Assembly: GCA_900549755.1 (NCBI GenBank) | Contig: URPQ01000090.1 | Location: 1-5,656 of the forward strand | Length of the DNA stretch: 5,656 nt | Direction: 5' to 3' | Source of the DNA: an uncultured Oscillospiraceae bacterium | GTDB taxonomy: Bacteria > Bacillota > Clostridia > Oscillospirales > Acutalibacteraceae | In this document: piece by piece, positions 5,131 through 5,656 of the stretch | How positions within the stretch are numbered: position 1 is the stretch's first letter | Layout of the letters: every line of letters starts with the position of its first letter | Position numbers and translations under genes: made by a program | The notes under the pieces: generated by a model | The model's database searches: none | Seen by the model: only the letters and a program-made list of their open reading frames with translations | Told to the model about the DNA's origin: nothing

Positions 5131-5656
5131 ATGGGACTTATTAAAGCGGGAGTAGGCGCTTTGGGCGGCACATTGGCAGACCAGTGGAAGGAATTTTTCT
5201 GCTGCGAGGCAATTCCGAAGGAAGTGCTTGTTACTAAGGGACAAAAGCGTGTGAGCGGGCGTTCCTCAAACACCAAGGCGAGCGACAACATCATCTCGAA
5301 CGGCTCGGGCATTGCCGTGGCAGACGGGCAGTGTATGATAATTGTGGAGCAGGGCAAGGTTGTTGAGGTTTGCGCTGAGCCGGGCGAATTTACATATGAT
5401 ACCTCAACAGAGCCTTCAATTTTTTCGGGCAGCCTCGGTGAGAGCATTAAGGAAACCTTTAAAACAATAGGCAAGCGCTTTACATACGGCGGCGATACCG
5501 GCAAGGATCAGCGCGTGTACTATTTCAACACAAAGGAGCTTATTGATAACAAATTCGGCACACCGAACCCCATTCCGTTCCGTGTGGTGGATAGTAAGAT
5601 AGGGCTGGATATAGACGTTTCGGTGCGCTGCTCGGGCGTGTATTCCTACAAAATTG
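5131..5656 (+). CDS. SPFH/stomatin-like protein, YdjI (COG4260) family, partial
   Basis: The frame runs off the right edge, giving the first 175 residues of a protein that usually has about 320-400 and ends in a zinc ribbon (not visible here). The N terminus is glycine-rich and amphipathic (MGLIKAGVGALGGTLADQW). It is followed by family-typical stretches: NIISNGSGIAVADGQCMII, the VEQGKVVE strand, EPGEFTYDTSTEPS, ETFKTIGKRFTYGGDTGKDQ, VYYFNTKEL and NPIPFRVVD, as the SPFH fold begins. No transmembrane segment is visible in this part. Members are often annotated as virion core protein-like, a historical label without viral meaning. In B. subtilis the relative YdjI works with PspA in membrane stress, so a membrane-associated scaffold role is a reasonable but unproven inference. 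AAAGGAG (5115-5121) lies 9 bases before the ATG and supports the start. Confidence 0.9.
   Translation, partial: MGLIKAGVGALGGTLADQWKEFFCCEAIPKEVLVTKGQKRVSGRSSNTKASDNIISNGSGIAVADGQCMIIVEQGKVVEVCAEPGEFTYDTSTEPSIFSGSLGESIKETFKTIGKRFTYGGDTGKDQRVYYFNTKELIDNKFGTPNPIPFRVVDSKIGLDIDVSVRCSGVYSYKI

Noticed and set aside
5106..5504. Minus-strand frame of 132 codons opposite the SPFH gene
   Set aside because: It is antisense to a well-supported family member with its own promoter and ribosome binding site; its codon pattern is the mirror of that gene.
1..5656. CRISPR array, tRNA or rRNA genes, insertion sequence
   Set aside because: No regularly spaced repeats, no cloverleaf or ribosomal RNA sequence, and no transposase-like reading frame or terminal inverted repeats with target duplications were seen.

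Overview
The window looks like a chromosomal segment of an anaerobic, low-to-moderate GC Firmicute, probably a gut-type clostridium of the Oscillospiraceae/Ruminococcaceae kind. Three things support this. It carries a full-length clostridial-type pyruvate:ferredoxin oxidoreductase, a MazF very close to Bacillus subtilis EndoA/NdoA, and strong AGGAGG-type ribosome binding sites behind A/T-rich sigma-A promoters. Genus or species cannot be fixed from the sequence alone.

Layout, all recognised genes on the + strand: (1) 1-91, the last codons of an unidentified gene entering from the left. (2) 92-203, a promoter region with a good TTTACA-N17-TATTAT promoter and a dyad near the expected transcript start. 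(3) 204-3740, nifJ, complete, with every cofactor-binding residue I could check present. (4) 3760-3796, a long hairpin. (5) 3825 to about 4264, a decayed membrane-protein gene (DUF6056-like) in at least four frame segments. (6) 4265-4531, a non-coding stretch dense in inverted repeats, including a clear minus-strand intrinsic terminator and the leader of the next gene. (7) 4532-4876, a complete mazF toxin gene with no antitoxin gene beside it, closed by a strong terminator at 4906-4955. (8) 4956-5130, a promoter region with dyads. (9) 5131 to the right edge, the N-terminal 175 residues of an SPFH/stomatin-like YdjI-family protein.

The genes do not form one pathway. nifJ, mazF and the SPFH gene each have their own promoter signals and are separated by hairpins or terminators, so they look like three single-gene units. 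nifJ is central anaerobic carbon metabolism. mazF and the SPFH gene are both plausibly stress related, but nothing in the sequence links them.

I do not see a clear undescribed system. The least ordinary part is 4265-4531. There the dead gene runs into stacked hairpins, a minus-strand terminator that serves no visible gene, and a structured mazF leader whose ribosome binding site has a perfect 9-base complement about 115 bases upstream.
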